A DNA stretch of 64,000 nt from Cepaea nemoralis. Taxonomy: Eukaryota > Mollusca > Gastropoda > Stylommatophora > Helicidae. Position 1 is the stretch's first letter, and every line of letters starts with the position of its first letter. Below the pieces are notes generated by a model. It was not told the origin of the DNA, did no database searches, and was given only the letters and a program-made list of their open reading frames with translations. The stretch covers positions 109,234 through 173,233 of the forward strand of contig JACEFZ010016145.1 in assembly GCA_014155875.1 (NCBI GenBank), given 5' to 3'. The position numbers and the translations under genes were made by a program. Of the stretch, positions 51,387 through 61,949 are shown piece after piece.

Positions 51387-51894
51387 GGAGTTGCTGCTCT
51401 TAGGTCAGCTAGTTCTGTGCTGTTATTGCTCTTCAGTATTCTTCTTCTTCTTCTTCGTTCATCCGGAGTTTTTTTTTCGGATGTGATTGCGTTGTGCCTG
51501 TTTACAGCAGAGCTGCGTTCTTGCGCCGTTAGGCCGACACATCCGACTTCTGCGGGCATTTGTTGACCGGGTTAACCTTCCCGGGGGTTTCTTAGGACGT
51601 TTTGACTCTCACTGTTGTGGTGTTATCCCCCATCCCAGCTGGTCCATATAGAACAGCCAAAGATCCTGGTCAGCCCTCAAGGGAAGGCAGGGGCAGACCA
51701 TGGGCATTCCCCGCCATCCAAGGAGGCTTCCATACTTGCAGAGCCGATACATAGCGCTCTGGTACTGGGCTCACCCAAGGAATCGTCACGTCCTGCACAT
51801 GGCTGCTTAGCCTCACTTCCGTATATTGGGCCTTCCGTTCACCATAGGCTGTTCTTCCGGAAACCAGAAGTATGCAGTCTGCAGATGACATCCA

Positions 51895-52295
51895 CACAGT
51901 GAGCTTTCGATTCGGACTTTCCATGTAATGGATTTGCTATCCAAGCAATTTCCATTTCGTGCCACTAGGACACTTTTCCACCTTTTATGAAGCCCACACA
52001 GTGGGCTTTTGATTCGGACTTTCCACGTAATGGATTGCTATCCAAGCAATATTCCATTTCATGCCACTAGGACACTTTTCCACCTTTTATGAAGCCCACA
52101 CAATGGGCTTTTGATTCGGACTTTCCACGTAATGGATTTGCTATCCAAGCAATATTCCACATTCGTGCCACTAGGACACTTTTCCACCTTTTATGAAGCC
52201 CACACAGCGAGCTTTCGATTTGGACTTTCCACATAATGGATTTGCTATCCAAGCAATATTCCATTTCATGCCTCTGGGTCTTCATGCACCTTTAA
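51895..52295 (-). repeat. 103-bp tandem units in the LINE 3' UTR (long copy, 4 units)
   Basis: Same unit as at 50580, starting at about 51897, 51999, 52101 and 52204. The unit number differs between the two adjacent copies (4 versus 3). Confidence 0.9.
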
Positions 52296-53381
52296 ATGTC
52301 AACCTGTATATAGTTAAAGTAAGCTGCGGTCAACTTGAGCTTGTTGATATCTCCATACAGCTTGTCCTCAAATGAAAGCAGGTGTGGGCCAAAATATCTT
52401 TCTCTGTTCTGCATACGTTGGGCAATCCTGCAGCAAATGTTTTGCTGTCATTTTTCCAGTTCTACAATTACATTCATCGGTATCTCCTATCTTTAGTTTA
52501 TTGAACAAGTGGTATTTCAGCCTGTTATGTCCTGTGCGGAGTCTGAAGATTGCTACTTGTTCTCTTCGGTCGAGTTTGTAATATGCATCATCCTTCTGAT
52601 GGCCTGGATGCTCTGATTCCCATTTGGTTCTATAAGTGCTTTTTATCAACCTCTTTGCCTCATTATAGGTTATGTCTATGTCAGGCTGTGGTAGTCGTCC
52701 GCCCTCTTTTGCCAGTCTGTCAGCCTCTTCGTTTCCAGGTATACTGCAATGTGATGGGATCCACTGTATTACAACTTTTTTGGATTTCTGGCATAGACCA
52801 TGGAGTGCTGCTCTTAGGTCAGTTAGTTCTGTGCTGTTATTGCTCTTCAGTATTGAGACAGCTGACTTTGCATCTGTGAAAGATAGCTATTTGCTTCTCT
52901 TTATTTTCCTCCATCAGGAGCATTTCATGCTGCAGTTTTCAGAGCCTCTACCTCCGCTTTGAAGTTACTTGAAAATTTTCCAGTTGCCATTGAATGTGTT
53001 TTTTTTCACTCCATTTTTTAAATTTAGGAGAACTCCTCCTCCTCCATTCTCTATTGAATTTTTGGCTGATCCATCTGTATATGCATGGGTCCAATTCCTG
53101 CTTGGGTAATGTTCTTTTATGTAGTTTAGGGTTATTTCTCTTCTTTCGGTTTCATGCTGAGTGTTCTTTTTCTCAATACCAGGAATGTTTTCTATCATCT
53201 CAGGCAGTTGCTGCTGTCGCCAAGCTTGGAACTTGTGTGTATTGTGTATGGGCTTGACTGTTGATATGTTAAGAATAGGATCTGCCCTAATCCTTCGTTT
53301 TGCAGTTTCTACAAAGTTGCTACGCTTCAGTCTCCCCTTTCCAAAACCATTAAATCTGTTGTACATAGGGTGGTCTGTCAA
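52290..53381 (-). pseudogene. LINE ORF2 part 3: RNase H and C-terminus
   Basis: Frames continue with [14 protein letters not shown], then RNase H WTHAYTDGSAKNSIENGGGG, and after frameshifts IKSTYRTKWESEHPGHQKDD and ECNCRTGKMTAKHLLQDCPT. The last part is a cysteine/histidine-containing tail. At least two frameshifts occur around 52650-52965. Confidence 0.88.
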
Positions 53382-53385
53382 TCTT

Positions 53386-54960
53386 CTAAATTTTTTCTGC
53401 TTGTTGCTGGGCTCTGCTATCTCTTCTATCCTGCATTGGTTGTAAACAAGTGATCTTTTCTAGTTCATTAATAGGCGTTGTCTTCAGGCTTCCAGTTATG
53501 ATTCGCATTCCTTGGTTTTGGACTCTACTTATTTTGTTAAAGTTTGACTTAGCTGCTGTTGCCCAAGCTGCAATGCCATATTCCAGTACTGGCCTCACCC
53601 GTCCAGTATATAACTTCTTGAGAACTTTCTCATCTGCTCCCCACGTTGTACCAGCAAGCTTTTTCATGATTGCCATTCTCTGCCTTGCTCTTATTCGATT
53701 TTTCTCAACCTGTGTCTTCCATGTCAGGCGACGATCAAAGGTGACTCCTAGATAGTTTGGATTTTCTTCATGGCGCAATATTTTTCCATTCAATACCAGC
53801 TTAGGTTGCTGAGGTTTATTTGAGAGGGAGAACACTGTGCATGTTGTTTTCTCCTCACTTATCTTCACTAGCCATGATTTTGACCAGTCCTCTAGCGCTA
53901 ATAAGGCTTGCTGTATTCTGCTGTTAGCTGTGCTAATATATTCTTCAGATGTCCATATGGCTAGGTCATCTGCAAAGGAGGATGTGTGTACTCTGGCTGG
54001 AAAATTTTCTGTGATGTCATTTATATATGACTGGAATAATGTTGGTGAAAGAACTCCTCCTTGGGGGACACCTTGCTCCAGCAGCATCATTTTGCTTGTT
54101 TGTCCTTGTACTTTTGTCCTGGCAGTTCTGTTCTCAAGGTAGTGGCTGATCCATTTATACATTTTTCCACAAACATGCATGTTTTGCAGTTTTACTTTCA
54201 GTCCTTCCTTCCATACTTTATCAAATGCTTTTTCTAAATCTATCCAGACTGCTAGTGTGTGCTTTTTCTCTTGGAAGGCATCCTCTATTTCCTGAGCTAT
54301 ATAGGTTATTTGATCTTCAGTGGATCTGTACTTTCTGAATCCTGCTTGGTGTGGTGTTAAGAGTTTGTTTTCTTCCAGATGCCATGTTAGCCTGCCATTG
54401 ATAATGCGTTCCATTAATTTTCCTACACAGCTAAGTAGACTGATAGGTCGATAGCCATTTGGTTCTTCCAGGTCTTTTCCTTTCTTTGGGACTGGTATTA
54501 GTATAGCTTCCTTCCATGCCTGTGGGACTATTCCTCTCTTCCAGCTGTTATTTAGGACTGCTAGTAGTTTCTTCTTTGCCTTGGTGCCTAGTCCTATTAG
54601 CATTTCATTTGTGATTCCATCCTTTCCTGGTGATTTCTTCTTTTTTAGGGTATTCATTGCCTGTTCCATTTCTTCCATTGTTAGATTTGCCATCATATAT
54701 TCTGCTGCTGTCTCTGTATTTCTATGATGTATCTGTTTGTCTTTGATTGCTTTCTTCTGTTCAGTTGTAATATCAATGTGGTTTGCATTGGCATAGTGTT
54801 CCATTAGTGCATTTGCAGGCTTTTTTCCTGTAAGCAAGGCATTTCCTTGTTTAATTGTTATTTGTTTGTTTCTAGGTCCTTCATTGTTCATGGCTTTCAC
54901 TAGTTTCCATAGTTTGTTTCCATCCCTGTCAAAATTCAGGTTTTCTGTTTTTTCCTCCAA
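53386..54960 (-). pseudogene. LINE ORF2 part 2: reverse transcriptase
   Basis: 524 open codons. Motifs in order: MEQAMNTLKKKKSPGKDGIT, ILIPVPKKGKDLEEPNGYRP, LTPHQAGFRKYRSTEDQITY, VWIDLEKAFDKVW (catalytic Asp), GVPQGGVLSPTLF, SSFADDLAIW (FADD box), and PNYLGVTFDRRLTW. The catalytic residues are intact. It ends by frameshift in an A-run (about 53386), with RNase H continuing in the next frame. No starting Met is needed, since it is an internal part of ORF2. Confidence 0.95.
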
Positions 54961-55145
54961 CGATCTCTTGTTGTTTGATTTACTGTTCTTTTATATTTTG
55001 CTGAGATGGCTTTGAGAGAGGTATTCGCTTCAATTGTTTGTTCTCTCTCTGCTGTCTTCCTGGCATCTTCAACTTTGTCTCCAAACTTTGTAGTTCTTCA
55101 GTCCAGTATGGTTTGTAATTTTTCCTCGCTCCTCTAGGAATGGAC

Positions 55146-56081
55146 TCAGTGGCTGCCTTGTATTATCGCTCTGTTTAGACTTTCCACCATTTGCTTTATG
55201 TTGCCATATCGTGTATTTATGTTTTCACAATATTTGTCTGTTAGTATGGCAAATCTGTCCCAATCTGCTCGTTTGTAATTCCAGCGGGGCAAGGGCTTTT
55301 GCTCCTGTGGAACATACTCCATATTCATTACAAGCTTGATTGGTCTGTGGTCACTACCTGCTAATTGGTCCAGCACATGGCGATCGATTTTGTGGAGGAT
55401 GTCTCCTGTGCAGAAAGCTAAGTCTGGAGTAGAAGTGGTAAGCCATCTTCTGGAGTAGAAGCTCGGTGTGTCATCCGCTTTGTTGAGTAGATGGAGATTT
55501 GAGTCTATTTCCCAGTCCTCCAATTCATCTCCTCTTTTGTCAGTATCTGGGTATCCCCATCTTTCTGAACGGCTATTAAAGTCTCCGACAATAATGCAGT
55601 TTGTGTCAGTTATTTTCATGTTTGAGAGTGTAAGGTCCTTATCTGCTGGGCTATACAGATTGTAGATTCTTATTTTCACGTCCTTTATCATTATATCAAC
55701 ACCTATAATTTCCGTTTGGTTGTCAGAGATCACAGATACTTCGCTGCAAGGTATTGTATTTCGTGTAAGTATTAGAACTCCTCCTTTGTGTCCTTCGCGG
55801 TCGAAACGTGTGGCCTGATATCCTCTGACTGAGAATTTGTGATTGGCGTTGAGGTGTGTCTCTTGAATGCATGCCACATCTATTCTATCTTTATGAAGAC
55901 GCTGTGCTAGGGAGTCTTTCTTCTTGTAAACTCCTTCGGCATTCCACTGTAGTATGTTGAGTGTCCGGGGTATTTGGTCAATAGCTCTTAACCTACTCCT
56001 CTGTGCCTTGACTCCACAGCACAGGGGAAGGTGACCACCAGTAGTCATGGGTGGACCCCCTCGAGGCAGGGGGCCCGGCAC
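55146..56081 (-). pseudogene. LINE ORF2 part 1: APE-type endonuclease
   Basis: Nicks target DNA for target-primed reverse transcription. The minus frame has LNILQWNAEGV, IDVACIQETHL (catalytic Glu), IIVGDFNSRSERWG, TPDLAF and GSDHRPI (catalytic Asp-His). All core residues are present. After QGSH a frameshift breaks the connection to the RT. The continuing sequence (RKNYKPYWTEELQSLETKLK) is found in another frame to about 54960. Confidence 0.92.
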
Positions 56082-56156
56082 TATCGGCGCCTAATGGGAC
56101 TTCACGGGATTAGTACCATAACGATTAATTTTGATTTGTGACATCATGAATTAAGT

Positions 56157-56392
56157 TACGTTGCACTGCTTTGTCAAGCCTGTGGCTCAGTACATCCGAT
56201 TTCGACAAGCATTTATTTGGGATGCTTTGCCTAGCCTTTGACTGTCCCCAGTCTACCTACAAGGCAGCAGGTTTTACGTTGCACTGCTTTGTCAAGCCTG
56301 TGGCTCAGTACATCCGATTTTGACAAGCATGTATTCGGGGTGCTTTCCCTAGCCTTTGACTGTCCCCAGTCTACCTACAAGGCAGCAGGTTT
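56157..56392 (-). repeat. 118-bp tandem pair in the LINE 5' region
   Basis: tacgttgcactgctttgtca to aaggcagcaggtt occurs twice in tandem (about 56157 and 56275). Position just upstream of the endonuclease start suggests promoter-type monomers, as in some L1 5' UTRs. The function is inference. Confidence 0.85.
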
Positions 56393-56589
56393 GTGTGTCT
56401 CTTTGTCTGGTCCCTCTCCCTTGACCTGTCCGACATGGGTGGCCCTACCAGTAGCTGTGCTACCGTCGGCATAGCTCTTGGGGTCATTGGGACGCACAAG
56501 CCCCTCTACCTCGTCACGGTGGACACACAGCAGAGGGGGAGGGTTGTTCAATTAAGTCGGACACGATTGATGTTCATTCAATCTGCTAT

Positions 56590-58090
56590 TGTCAGAATAT
56601 TGTAGCAGTGGGTCGAGCTCAAAACTCATTTTGATATAGCAAGACTCAACGAGCGCTGTTATACAGCAGAACTTCTACATTCTATGTTTAGCGACATGAA
56701 AATCTATGTGTTTCTCATATTTCTCAACCATATTCTCGGAGAAGTTCAAAGTGTGAATAGGAAATTCGAAGCAGATATACAGGATCTAACAAAACTACTC
56801 AGCGATCTTGCCCAACTCACTTATTCTATCAGTTCAAAGATTGTTATTCCTGGGGGGAAAATAACAGAAAGTGATGCTATTCAAGATTATTTAGATCCTA
56901 ATCCCAGTCTAGGTTATGAGTTTGAGAAAGAAATAGCGGACTACAAGTTTCCTGATGAGAAAGAAATTCGTGGAAAGTGCATAGTGTTTAATAGAGAGCT
57001 GTTGACACAGCTGCGTTTACGTTTGCCGGATAACGTTCGAGTGTTGTAGTCCATGTCATGTCTTAGTGCAGTGGTTCTCAACCGGTGGGGAATTTCCCCC
57101 CCCCCCCCAGGGGGGAATTTTGGTGTTTCCATGGGGGGGGGGGGGAATGAAGATTATTTCAAGATCGCGTTAACAAAAGAACCGATTACTTGATCTTGTT
57201 TTTCCTTTCATACTTTACGCTTCTATACGCATCACCCTTCTGAAATTCATTTTATAACGTAAGTAGATCCGCAAATCACATTTTATGTACATGTCTAGAC
57301 TTGTTTTAGTATGTGCTATTAAATTTAGCTTCAATTATTACCTATACTGTGTAAGGGGCAGGGGGTTTTTAAGGAGGAAATACAAAAAAAAAGGGGGGGG
57401 GGGAATGACGTTCTAAAAATATGGTAAGGGGGGGGGGAATGATGTCCTAAAAATATGGTGGGGGAGGGGGAATGACGTCCTAAAAATATGGTGAAAGGGG
57501 GAACGGACCAAAAAAGGTTAAGAACCACTGTCTTAGTGGAAGTGAATGTCTACAGCCAATGAAGCCCTGTATATTGGATATTGCTAAGATGTTTGTAGAA
57601 GATGCAGTTACTCTCACCCGCATCAATTTCCAGTGGAGAAAACTTCATCATGTGCAATGGACACAGACCTCTGATACACTTGGACTGTCGGTAGAAATAG
57701 CCTCATACAGAGATGCCACAGGTGAGAATCCTTCCCAAGATCTTACAGATTTAGCTTTAACTGTGCTTAATTTACTTCATTATAATGTGGACGTGGCGTA
57801 TTTTCAGTCAGATGGGAGTTATAAAATCAAACTTGCGGAACAGACTGAGCATCAAGAGTTTGACAGCTGTTTATTAGATATGGAATTAAAAGATATGGCA
57901 AATGCTGTCATGATTATAAACTACCTAAGGATATTCTACGAAAAATTGGATCACAGGAGGCATATACACGTTTCTTTCAATCATCATCATCATCATCATC
58001 ATAATCCTCATCATCATAATCATCATCGCAGGAGCAAACACAGCAGAAAATAGCTACAGAAACTGAAGAGGAGTTGTCTGGCTGGGATTT
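56590..58090 (+). pseudogene. hAT transposase C-terminal region, interrupted by a MITE
   Basis: The plus frame reads ELKTHFDIARLNERCYTAEL, then FLNHILGEVQSVNRKFEAD, YLDPNPSLGYEFEKEIADYK, LRLRLPDNVRVL, and after the MITE the hAT dimerisation part: DIAKMFVEDAVTLTRINFQW and LTDLALTVLNLLHYNVDVA. The frame is the same before and after the MITE apart from a stop. The catalytic N-terminal part is not seen and may have been lost. A (cat)n run (57981-58026) creates a His-rich false C-terminus. Confidence 0.8.
57069..57530. mobile_element. hAT MITE, 462 bp, with 8-bp target duplication
   Basis: Ends CAGTGGTTCTCAACC and GGTTAAGAACCACTG are inverted. Flanked by tcttagtg at 57061-57068 and 57531-57538. 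Internal G-rich tracts and a gggggggaatgatgtcctaa-type repeat. No coding capacity. Confidence 0.95.
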
Positions 58091-58164
58091 GGCAGATCTG
58101 GAATAAACTGTCATTTACTGCCAATATAGTACCTTGCGGTGTATGGCAGAGGGGTCTTTGAGCC

Positions 58165-58325
58165 TGGGGAATTAAGGCCGCCTGGTTAGTGCCATCGCCG
58201 CGAACTGTACAGGTTAGGGTTTTCTGTTTGTCCCCGACAGAAAAAAATCCTACACCTTACCGAGGGATCGAACCCGGGTCTCCCAAAGGAGAGTACGGAT
58301 TTCTAGCTACTCTGCCAATTCTAAT
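58165..58325 (-). mobile_element. tRNA-like SINE fragment inside the hAT element
   Basis: The reverse complement reads attggcagagtagctagaaa (box A-like), then gacccgggttcgatccctcg (a good box B). Not an intact tRNA: there is no foldable acceptor or anticodon arm that I can complete. Confidence 0.6.
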
Positions 58326-58599
58326 ATTCAGTGATAATAATAAATTATAATGTGCTACTTTATAACATTTTGAATGAATACCGCTTATTTTAGTGCTTTC
58401 CCAAAAAATATTATTGCAGTTTAGTGCTTTTTTGGCTCGAGAATAGTTCTGATTGGGATTTTGGGGATCTGGAATAAACTTCAAAGTAATATGAAGTGAT
58501 AATAATACATTATAATGTGCTACCTTGTTACAATAATAACCTTGTTGTAATAAAAACTGTTGGTGCTTTTTTTTTTTTGTGCTTTAAAAAAAATTTGGT

Positions 58600-58653
58600 G
58601 CTTTTTTTGGGTCAATTTTGGTGCTTTTTCATCAAAATGAGATGGCAGCTTTG
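58600..58653 (+). mobile_element. hAT element, 3' end
   Basis: Reverse complement of the end is CAAAGCTGCCATCTCATTTT, an imperfect match to the 5' end CAGTGTTGCCAT, followed by the 8-bp duplication ctaggtat at 58654-58661. Confidence 0.8.
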
Positions 58654-58655
58654 CT

Positions 58656-58897
58656 AGGTATCATTTAAAGCTTCGTGCAGGGGAAGCTCCCTGTCTGCTG
58701 CAGTCTAACGTACATCTTGATTTGGAGCATCTCGTACATGTTGCGTATGGATGGCGGCCTCAGTATATGTTGTATAAATATAATAGATATATCCCACCCA
58801 GGTACAGCAGAGAATGGCTCGCATTGCCTCATTTTGTGTATGGGAGATATTGTGAGCAATTCCAGGCTCTTCTCAATCACCGAAACATCAGATGCAG
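58656..58897 (+). pseudogene. Coding-like open segment right of the hAT insertion (unidentified)
   Basis: The plus strand reads RYHLKLRAGEAPCLLQSNVH, LDLEHLVHVAYGWRPQYMLY, KYNRYIPPRYSREWLALPHF and VYGRYCEQFQALLNHRNIRC, about 80 codons with no stop and a consensus donor (CAG/gtaaag) at 58897. It has protein-like composition, but I cannot assign a family. With the hAT removed it abuts 49196-49305, one base out of frame. Could be an exon of a broken gene or an old TE. Confidence 0.35.
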
Positions 58898-58919
58898 GTA
58901 AAGTGTGAACAACATTTTT

Positions 58920-59829
58920 TGCTCCATGTCCGCCGCTACTATCACTTCCCCCCCCCCAACCCACCCCCTTTTTTGGGGGGGGGGGGGCCTTTCTATTAAA
59001 TCATGCACATGATATTTGAATGTCAAACTTCTATTAAATATTATTCCCGGGTATTTCTTTTAGTGTGTTCTTTTTATTCAGTACATTGCCGTTTGTTATG
59101 ATCTCTGGTACCTCCCCATTGACATTTCTGTTCTTCAAGTAACACCATAGTACAGATGTTTGGTCTGGGTTGAGAGCCCCTTTGCCGGTTCTGGGCTGTT
59201 AGCCGCCTGCGTGCCCCATATTTTTTGCCCCTCATACCAATATGTATCGAGTACAAATATATATGCAAGTAGATTTCTAACTAACCCTAGGCACAGGGAT
59301 TGTTCTTTTCACTTTTCTATATAGCTGGCAGAGTTGAAAATATTCTATAATAATATTGCTTACTGTGACATTTCCTGTCCAGCCGCTGAAAAATCCCGAA
59401 ACACAGCAAAGATACAGAGAGGCAAATACTTCAGTGTTAAAGGGTACCCGAGATAGAAACACCTGTGGTTTTTACATTTAAAATTAGTCCACCTTCCCCC
59501 TTCTCCTTGTGGAAAATTGTCAACGACTGGAGTTGTAAACAACAGCTAACAATAGATGTAAAATCGAACGTCTGGTGTTTGATCATCAGCAGGGACAGGA
59601 GCGACAACCGGGAAAATTATTCCAACAGTCAACATTACACCCCCTCTACTCCCAATTTCCGGAACATTACACACCCTCTACCCTTAATCAGACTTACGTC
59701 ATGTTCGCGTGGAAACCTAGCTTCACCATTGGAAGCGGCAAGAGTATTTCTTATTATCATAATATATGTTAATAAAGTAGCTCTACAATTGTCGGCAGAA
59801 GTTGTATGTTGAGGCGCAATCGTAAGAAA
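58920..59829. other. No gene seen
   Basis: C- and G-tracts at about 58950-58987. Otherwise short open frames only. Confidence 0.5.
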
Positions 59830-59831
59830 TA

Positions 59832-60473
59832 TAAGGGTCGTTCATTTGAAACCCGTTCCAATGGCTTTATTACAAAAGCATGAAAGAAACATTAACAAGA
59901 GTGGTAGAATTAAAAAAGCGTTCAATTTGAATGAATTATGCACCATGGGTTGGTCAGAAGAAGTCGCCGTAGGCATTCAGGTAAGCATCCCATTGCTTAG
60001 GTAGACGGACAATGCCGTCCGCAAAAAAGGATTGTGGTTGCTCACTGAACAAAGTGTTTACCGCTTTCATTATGTCTGCATCTGTGTGAAATCGTTGCCC
60101 CTCAGAGCTTTTTTTTAGAGGTCCGAACAAATGAAAATCACATAGTGACAAATCAGGACTAAAGGCTGGATGTTGCAGAATTTCCCACTTCTTCCAAACT
60201 AATGATTCTTGCACAATCTTTGCAACATGTGGACGAGCATTATGGTGCAACAAAATCACACCGCGAGAAAGCATGCCAGGTAGTTTATTCTTGGTGGTTT
60301 TTTGCAAATTGTCTAGTGTTTACAAGTAGTGGGTAGATTTGATGATGACACCAGGTTCAAAAGTCGGCCAACAATAGCCCTTCGTGGTCAAAAAATGCGC
60401 TCAGCATAACCTTACCAGCGGAAATCTGTAACTTGAATTTGTTGGCTTTTGGTGATTCAGTATGCTTCCATTG

Positions 60474-60553
<80 letters not shown>

Positions 60554-61249
60554 CTGCCCGGCTCAAAGTGGAGACATCATGATTCATCACCTGCCACTAT
60601 GCGGAAGAGAAATGCAACACCCTTCACTCTGTAACGCGGCAAGTGGTTCAAACACCATCCCATGCATTCCTCTTTTTGGTGGTCGGTCTACATCCGTGGT
60701 ACCAACTGTGAACACACCTTCCGATATTGCAGTTTCTTATGAACGACCTTTTGAATTGTCCCAATTGACCCATCAAATTCTTTCGCTAGCGAACGTATGC
60801 TTCGACAACGGATCATCTGTACTGCTGCATCAATTTTGGCGATGGTTTTTTTCTGTTGCGACAATATGCGCTTGACCCGGCCGTCGAAGATCTGTCGTGA
60901 ACTGACATCCTTTCCGAAACATTCGTGCTCAGTCTGTCACTGTTGTCTTCGAGACACATTTGTTACCGTAAACTGCCTGCATTCTTCGATGAATGTCCAC
61001 TGGTCGACATCCTTCAAATGAAAGAAACTGAATCACCGCTCTTTGAGCTTCTTTGGACGGATTTTGGATCAACCCGGCCATTTTCTCAACGGTCAGAAAC
61101 AGAACCTATGCAACATGGGACGTGGGAACCTAAGCACCTGCTCTTGTGTTCATTGATCAGTACTTATCACATGACTATGACATGATCATGTTCAACGCAC
61201 GCAATTACGCGCCGTGAGGCACGAACGGATTTCAAATGAACGCTCCTAA
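59832..61249 (-). mobile_element. Mariner-like element with decayed transposase
   Basis: Ends taagggtcgttcatttgaaa and (reverse) ttaggagcgttcatttgaaa are inverted, each bordered by TA (59830-59831 and 61250-61251), as expected for mariner insertion. Confidence 0.85.
59954..61110 (-). pseudogene. Mariner transposase pseudogene
   Basis: The minus strand keeps N-terminal HTH remnants (AVIQFLSFEGCRPVDIHRRM), a middle part ending AGKVMLSAFFDHEGLLLADF, and a C-terminal VILLHHNARPHVAKIVQESL, FSPDLSLCDFHLFGPLKK and RLPKQWDAYLNAYG. The usual LHDNARPH catalytic Asp is His here. A (ct)n run of about 74 bp at 60478-60551 and several stops also disable it. Confidence 0.88.
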
Positions 61250-61594
61250 TACTTTGACAGAACAAGACGTGTTCAGAGAAAAAATGGCTTGGTGGCTAGA
61301 AAACATCTAGAAACGGACAGCAATATCTTGAGATATCGATAATTTGTAGGTGAACATCTGGCTGGGAAAGTGACTGCCAATTCCATCAGGGGTGAACTGT
61401 ACTGTTTGTAACGGATTTCAAATGAACGCTCCTAATACTTTGACAGAACAAGACGTGTTCAGAGAAAAAATGGCTTGGTGGCTAGAAAACATCTAGAAAC
61501 GGACAGCAATATCTTGAGATATCGATAATTTGTAGGTGAACATCTGGCTGGGAAAGTGACTGCCAATTCCATCAGGGGTGAACTGTACTGTTTG
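61227..61594 (+). repeat. 184-bp tandem duplication that includes the right mariner end
   Basis: cggatttcaaatgaacgctc starts at 61226 and again at about 61410. The two units are essentially identical up to gaactgtactgtttgtaa. The second mariner end is therefore a duplicate, not a second insertion. Confidence 0.92.
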
Positions 61595-61830
61595 TAAAGG
61601 ACTTGTGTGGTGATATTCTTGCGGTGGTATTTTGAACAGTGTGCCTGAGCGGGCCGTTGTTTATTGAGATCCTGTCTTTTCCACTTTTCACATGGGGCAG
61701 TGAGGAACATTTTATGTGATATTCACTGGCACCGGAATGGAGCATAATGGGGACGACCCTTTGCTGTGATGTTGGATCCGCGACTAATGACTAAAGACCT
61801 GTTGGCCAGATTCGGCTAATGTTGTGGTGT
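61570..61830 (+). repeat. Dispersed repeat family F, third copy
   Basis: gtgactgccaattccatcag, gtgcctgagcgggccgttgt, tgtgatattcactggcaccg and gggacgaccctttgctgtga follow the same order as 7480-7700 in reverse. Confidence 0.7.
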
Positions 61831-61867
61831 GTATTATAAATTCATGATGGTTTTGGGGAAACTGTGG

Positions 61868-61937
61868 TTTCTTCATTAGGCTGAAAGTTTCTTCATTGGG
61901 CTGAACATTTCTTCATTGGGCTGAACATTTCTTCATT
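61868..61937 (+). repeat. 20-bp tandem repeat, about 3.5 copies
   Basis: tttcttcattgggctgaaca repeated at 61868, 61888, 61908 and 61928 (partial). Confidence 0.9.
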
Positions 61938-61949
61938 AGGAGGAAAATG

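Larger units (their letters stand above)
50126..56537 (-). mobile_element. APE/RT/RNase H non-LTR retrotransposon (I/Jockey-like), composite, 6.4 kb
   Basis: Bounded by the 11-bp duplication ggagggttgtt at 50115-50125 and 56538-56548. Minus-strand order: 5' UTR with a duplicated 118-bp unit, APE endonuclease, RT, RNase H, 3' UTR with 103-bp tandem units, and a 3' tail of tccggatgaac(gaa)n. I see no ORF1 (gag-like). Between 50126 and about 51434 lies a second, 5'-truncated copy of the 3' end (RNase H onward) joined to the (gaa)n tail of the long copy at about 51435-51445. The class is inferred from domain order; I recall similar elements in snails but did not search. Confidence 0.92.

Noticed and set aside
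50877..52649. Two separate host genes encoding RNase H-like proteins
   Set aside because: Both are copies of the C-terminus of the same LINE ORF2, enclosed by one pair of target duplications.
57559..58053. Protein with a His-rich C-terminus
   Set aside because: The His run is a (cat)n microsatellite; the rest is a hAT transposase remnant.
58255..58325. tRNA gene with a clear box B
   Set aside because: The stems do not close around an anticodon loop, and similar heads occur as SINEs; kept as a SINE fragment.
60357..60875. Frames rich in Arg-Glu or Ser-Leu repeats
   Set aside because: They are the (ct)n/(ga)n microsatellite inside the mariner pseudogene.
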